Of a DNA stretch of 8,272 nt, positions 6,190 through 8,272 are shown piece after piece. Position numbers and translations under genes: made by a program. The notes under the pieces were generated by a model. The model was not told the origin of the DNA. It saw only the letters and a list, made by a program, of their open reading frames with translations, and searched no databases. This DNA comes from Bog-473 sp035552395 (GTDB lineage Bacteria; Actinomycetota; Acidimicrobiia; Acidimicrobiales; RAAP-2): the NCBI GenBank assembly GCA_035552395.1, contig DASZLL010000092.1, positions 1-8,272 on the forward strand. The letters run 5' to 3'. The first letter of the stretch is position 1. Each line of letters begins with the position of its first letter.

Positions 6190-6197
6190 TGACACCC
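6190..6197 (+). promoter_or_regulatory. Additional operator half-site
   Basis: TGACACCC matches eight bases of the opposite strand of the 6159-6172 repeat (TGACACCC then GTGTCA), but its second arm is missing. It lies in the P450 leader. It could be a secondary binding site or chance. Confidence 0.35.
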
Positions 6198-6220
6198 AAC
6201 GTAGGGGGTCTGGGGGCGAG

Positions 6221-7477
6221 ATGCCAGCAATTAGGACGCCAACCGACGCTGCCGCCCTACCTTTTGACCCATATGAGCTGAAGGACGTGGTCGGCGGGAC
6301 CATCCGCGACCCCTACCCGATGCTCCACCAGCTGTGCCGGCAGTCGCCGGTGCACACCGGGCCGATCGACCTGGGCGACGGCTTCGGCCAGGAAGAGGGC
6401 CTGCACGACCCCTCCAAGCCGGCCCCGGTCACCGTCTTCGGCTTCGACGAGGTGGTCCAGGTCCTGCGAGACAACAAGACCTACTCGTCGGTCGTCTACG
6501 AGGACGTGATGGGCATCGTCATGGGGCGCACCATCTTGCAGATGGACGAGCCCGAGCACCGCAAGGTCCGCGACCTGGTCGCCTCGAGCTTCCGTTCCAA
6601 GATGCTCCAGCGCTGGGAAGAGGAGCTGGTCGCCGTCGTGGTCAACGAGCTCGTCGACTCTTTCATTGCGCGGGGCCGCTCCGATCTGGTGCGCGACGTC
6701 ACGTTCAACTTCCCCGTGCAGGTCATCGCGCGCATCCTCGGGCTGCCCCGGGCGGACTACCCGGTCTTCCAGCGTTGGGCGCTCGAGCTGACGAGCGTGG
6801 CCGCCAACTGGGAGCGGGGCGTGGCGGCGTCCGCCGCCCTGCGTGACTACTTCGCCGACGTGATGGAGGAGCGCCGCGCCCAGCCGGGCGACGACCTCAT
6901 CAGCGACCTCGTGCGCGCCGAGGTCGATGGCGAGCACCTGAGTGACGAGGACATCTTCTCCTTCCTGCGGCTGCTCCTGCCCGCCGGCGTCGAGACGACG
7001 TACCGGGCCTCGGGCAGCCTGCTCTTCGCCCTCCTCCACGACCGCGTCCAGTTCGACGCGCTCTACGGCGACCGCTCGCTCTTCCCGCAGGCGTTCGAGG
7101 AGGTCGTGCGGTGGGAACCCCCGGTCACCGTGATCTTGCGGCGGGCGACCGAGGACACCGAGCTCGCCGGCGTCGCCATCGAAGCGGGCGCCGACGTGGG
7201 GTTGATGATCGGTGCCGCCAATCGCGACGAGCGCAAGTACAGCGATCCCGACCGCTACGACCTGTTCCGCAGCCAGCGCCAGCACGTGGGGTTCGGCTTC
7301 GGCGTGCACGTGTGCCTGGGCATGCACCTGGCCCGGATGGAGTCACGGATCGCCATCAGCACCCTGCTCGACCGCCTCGGGCCGCTGACCCTCGACCCCG
7401 AGGCCGAGCCGCCGCACATCGAGGGGCTGGCCTTCCGGTCACCGCTGTCGCTCCCGGTCGTCTTCGAGGCGAGGTGA
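6221..7477 (+). CDS. Cytochrome P450 monooxygenase
   Basis: A 418-residue soluble bacterial P450 of normal length, which would hydroxylate an organic substrate using O2 and electrons from a ferredoxin. Signatures in order: the helix-C region MDEPEHRKVRDLV, the I-helix oxygen-activation motif LLLPAGVETTYR (251-262, with Gly256, Glu258, Thr259, Thr260), the K-helix ExxR (Glu294-Arg297 in FEEVVRW), and the heme loop GFGFGVHVCLG (357-367), whose Cys365 (7313-7315) is the heme thiolate. All catalytic residues are intact. Start: ATG at 6221 with a G-rich stretch (GGGGG, 6212-6216) before it. In-frame ATG 6056 and ATG 6158 lie upstream of the predicted transcription start, and 6158-6220 has lower third-position GC than the rest of the gene. 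An 83-bp gap separates it from the ferredoxin. The general build resembles the CYP families of actinobacterial steroid, terpenoid and fatty-acid oxidation, but I cannot assign the family or substrate. Confidence 0.95.
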   Translation: MPAIRTPTDAAALPFDPYELKDVVGGTIRDPYPMLHQLCRQSPVHTGPIDLGDGFGQEEGLHDPSKPAPVTVFGFDEVVQVLRDNKTYSSVVYEDVMGIVMGRTILQMDEPEHRKVRDLVASSFRSKMLQRWEEELVAVVVNELVDSFIARGRSDLVRDVTFNFPVQVIARILGLPRADYPVFQRWALELTSVAANWERGVAASAALRDYFADVMEERRAQPGDDLISDLVRAEVDGEHLSDEDIFSFLRLLLPAGVETTYRASGSLLFALLHDRVQFDALYGDRSLFPQAFEEVVRWEPPVTVILRRATEDTELAGVAIEAGADVGLMIGAANRDERKYSDPDRYDLFRSQRQHVGFGFGVHVCLGMHLARMESRIAISTLLDRLGPLTLDPEAEPPHIEGLAFRSPLSLPVVFEAR

Positions 7478-7548
7478 CGCTGGCGTTGCCGGTTCCACAT
7501 CCGGCGCCGGCGCACGCCGGGCGGGCCGTAGCCGGCACCGACAGAAGG

Positions 7549-7554
7549 TAGTTT
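7549..7554 (+). promoter_or_regulatory. Candidate -10 element for a leaderless ferredoxin transcript
   Basis: TAGTTT is followed by six bases (CGGCGC) and the ATG at 7561, the same TANNNT-N6-start geometry as before the exported propeller gene. The nearest Shine-Dalgarno-like run, AGAAGG (7543-7548), is 12 bases from the ATG, longer than usual. No -35 is apparent. The gene may also be read from the P450 promoter. Confidence 0.35.
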
Positions 7555-7560
7555 CGGCGC

Positions 7561-7806
7561 ATGGCCGGCATGAACGAGGGTGGACCGTTGGACGTCAAGG
7601 TCGACTGGGACCTGTGCATGGGGTCGGGCAATTGCATGTTCTGGGCGCCCGACACGTTCGACCTCAGCGAGGACGGTCACGCCGTGGTCACCGACGCCAC
7701 CGCCAGTCCCGAGGAGAAGATCCGCATTGCCGCGCAGGGATGCCCGGTCGGCGCCATCTCGCTGTGGCGCAACGGGACGCAGTTGCCCCTCGAGGACGAC
7801 GCCTGA
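7561..7806 (+). CDS. Ferredoxin, [3Fe-4S] type, probable electron donor to the P450
   Basis: An 81-residue one-cluster ferredoxin that would pass electrons from a reductase to the P450 encoded 83 bp upstream. Visible ligands are Cys19 and Cys25 in CMGSGNC and Cys61 in GCPVGAI: three cysteines in the pattern CxxXxxC...CP, as in the [3Fe-4S] ferredoxins beside actinobacterial P450 genes. The central position, where a fourth cysteine would sit in [4Fe-4S] proteins and His is frequent, is Ser22. The rest, VKVDWDLC, APDTFDLSEDGHAVV and the acidic C-terminus, is typical. No ferredoxin reductase gene is in the window. Start: ATG at 7561; ATG at 7570 is possible. The stop overlaps the acyl-CoA dehydrogenase start by one base (TGATG), suggesting translational coupling. 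Confidence 0.93.
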   Translation: MAGMNEGGPLDVKVDWDLCMGSGNCMFWAPDTFDLSEDGHAVVTDATASPEEKIRIAAQGCPVGAISLWRNGTQLPLEDDA

Positions 7807-8272
7807 TGCCGATCGCGGTGACCGAAGAGCACGAGTCCCTGCGCCGCACGGCGCAGCGGTGGCTCGAGACGCACAGCCCACCCACCGAGCCGCGGGCGCT
7901 GGCCGAGGCGGTCACGACGCCGGCGTCGGTACCACCATCGACGGAATTGCCGCCGGTGTGGGAGAAGATGGCGGCCCAAGGCTGGCTCGGCCTCCATCTG
8001 CCCGAGGACGACGGTGGGCAGGGGTTCACGCTGGCCGAGGTGGCGGTCGTGCTCGAGGAGCTGGGCGCCGCCCTCCTCCCCGGGCCGTTGCTCCCGACGC
8101 TGTTGGTGTCGGCGGCGCTCGCCAACTGTCCCGACGCTGCCGTCCGGCGCCGGCTGCTGCCCGGCCTGGCCGACGGCTCGCTCACCGCGGCCGTGGCGCT
8201 GGGCGCCGCCGTGACGACGGAACGGGCGCCGGACGGGGCCATCATCTGGCGCGGCGATGTGCGCCCGGTCCT
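7806..8272 (+). CDS. Acyl-CoA dehydrogenase (FadE-like), N-terminal part; runs off the right edge
   Basis: Starts at the ATG overlapping the ferredoxin stop (TGATG) and stays open to the window end, giving 155 residues. Flavin acyl-CoA dehydrogenases form a 2,3-double bond in an acyl-CoA. The N-terminal helical domain is recognisable: TEEHESLRRTAQRWL (6-20), WEKMAAQGWLGLHLPEDDGGQG (52-73, the conserved '...GW.gl..PE..GG.G' block), AEVAVVLEELGAALLPGPLLPT (about 76-98), then a segment rising to the middle beta domain. The FAD-contacting and catalytic Glu regions lie outside the window, so activity cannot be judged. Some actinobacterial homologues work as two-gene heteromers in steroid side-chain oxidation; whether this is such a subunit depends on the next gene. 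It is tightly coupled to the ferredoxin and lies in the P450 operon. Confidence 0.9.
   Translation, partial: MPIAVTEEHESLRRTAQRWLETHSPPTEPRALAEAVTTPASVPPSTELPPVWEKMAAQGWLGLHLPEDDGGQGFTLAEVAVVLEELGAALLPGPLLPTLLVSAALANCPDAAVRRRLLPGLADGSLTAAVALGAAVTTERAPDGAIIWRGDVRPV

Noticed and set aside
6056..6220. 55-residue N-terminal extension of the P450
   Set aside because: It spans the promoter and operator; third-position GC of the 6158-6220 part is about two thirds, lower than in the gene. A leaderless GTG start at 6167 cannot be excluded but is not favoured.
6257..7327. Long open frame on the minus strand opposite the P450
   Set aside because: Composition artefact: Val/Asp/His/Gly-rich translation without domains, fully antisense to an intact P450.

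Overview
The window is GC-rich throughout, with strong G/C preference at third codon positions and several GTG starts. Gene content (acyl-CoA ligase, cyclic-nucleotide-binding protein, DUF222/HNH nuclease, cytochrome P450 with a one-cluster ferredoxin, acyl-CoA dehydrogenase) points to an actinobacterium. A non-mycobacterial lineage such as Acidimicrobiia is a guess from gene style; no marker gene here settles it. No rRNA, tRNA, CRISPR array or insertion sequence was seen.

Layout, left to right. (1) Plus strand: the C-terminal three quarters of an AMP-forming acyl-CoA ligase (1-1290), then a small stand-alone cAMP/cGMP-binding-domain protein (1440-1868). (2) Minus strand: an exported five-bladed beta-propeller protein resembling GH43-type glycosidases (1891-2934) and a DUF222/HNH endonuclease (3101-4270), separated by a terminator-like hairpin at 2985-3007. 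(3) Plus strand: a 98-residue protein with ten cysteines (4396-4692), divergent from the nuclease. (4) Minus strand: a TetR-family repressor (5344-6027) followed by an SRPBCC protein (4768-5268). (5) Plus strand, divergent from tetR: cytochrome P450 (6221-7477), 3Fe-4S-type ferredoxin (7561-7806) and the N-terminus of an acyl-CoA dehydrogenase (7806 to beyond the right edge), the last two overlapping by one base.

The most coherent unit is 4768-8272. The 193-bp tetR/P450 gap contains an extended -10 promoter (TGC-TATAAA) and, at its predicted transcription start, a perfect inverted repeat TGACAC-GG-GTGTCA with a further half-site downstream. The simplest model is a TetR-controlled catabolic operon: the P450, fed electrons by the ferredoxin, hydroxylates a hydrophobic substrate, and the product is later handled as a CoA thioester by acyl-CoA dehydrogenation. 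The acyl-CoA ligase at the left edge could belong to the same metabolism, but it is about 5 kb away with unrelated genes between, so that link is weak. The substrate cannot be read from the sequence.

Two genes without a close Shine-Dalgarno sequence (exported propeller protein, ferredoxin) share the geometry TANNNT-N6-start codon, which fits leaderless transcription as known in actinobacteria. I did not find a clearly new multi-gene system. The better leads are the operator architecture, the ferredoxin with Ser in its cluster motif, the cysteine-rich small protein and the orphan exported propeller protein.
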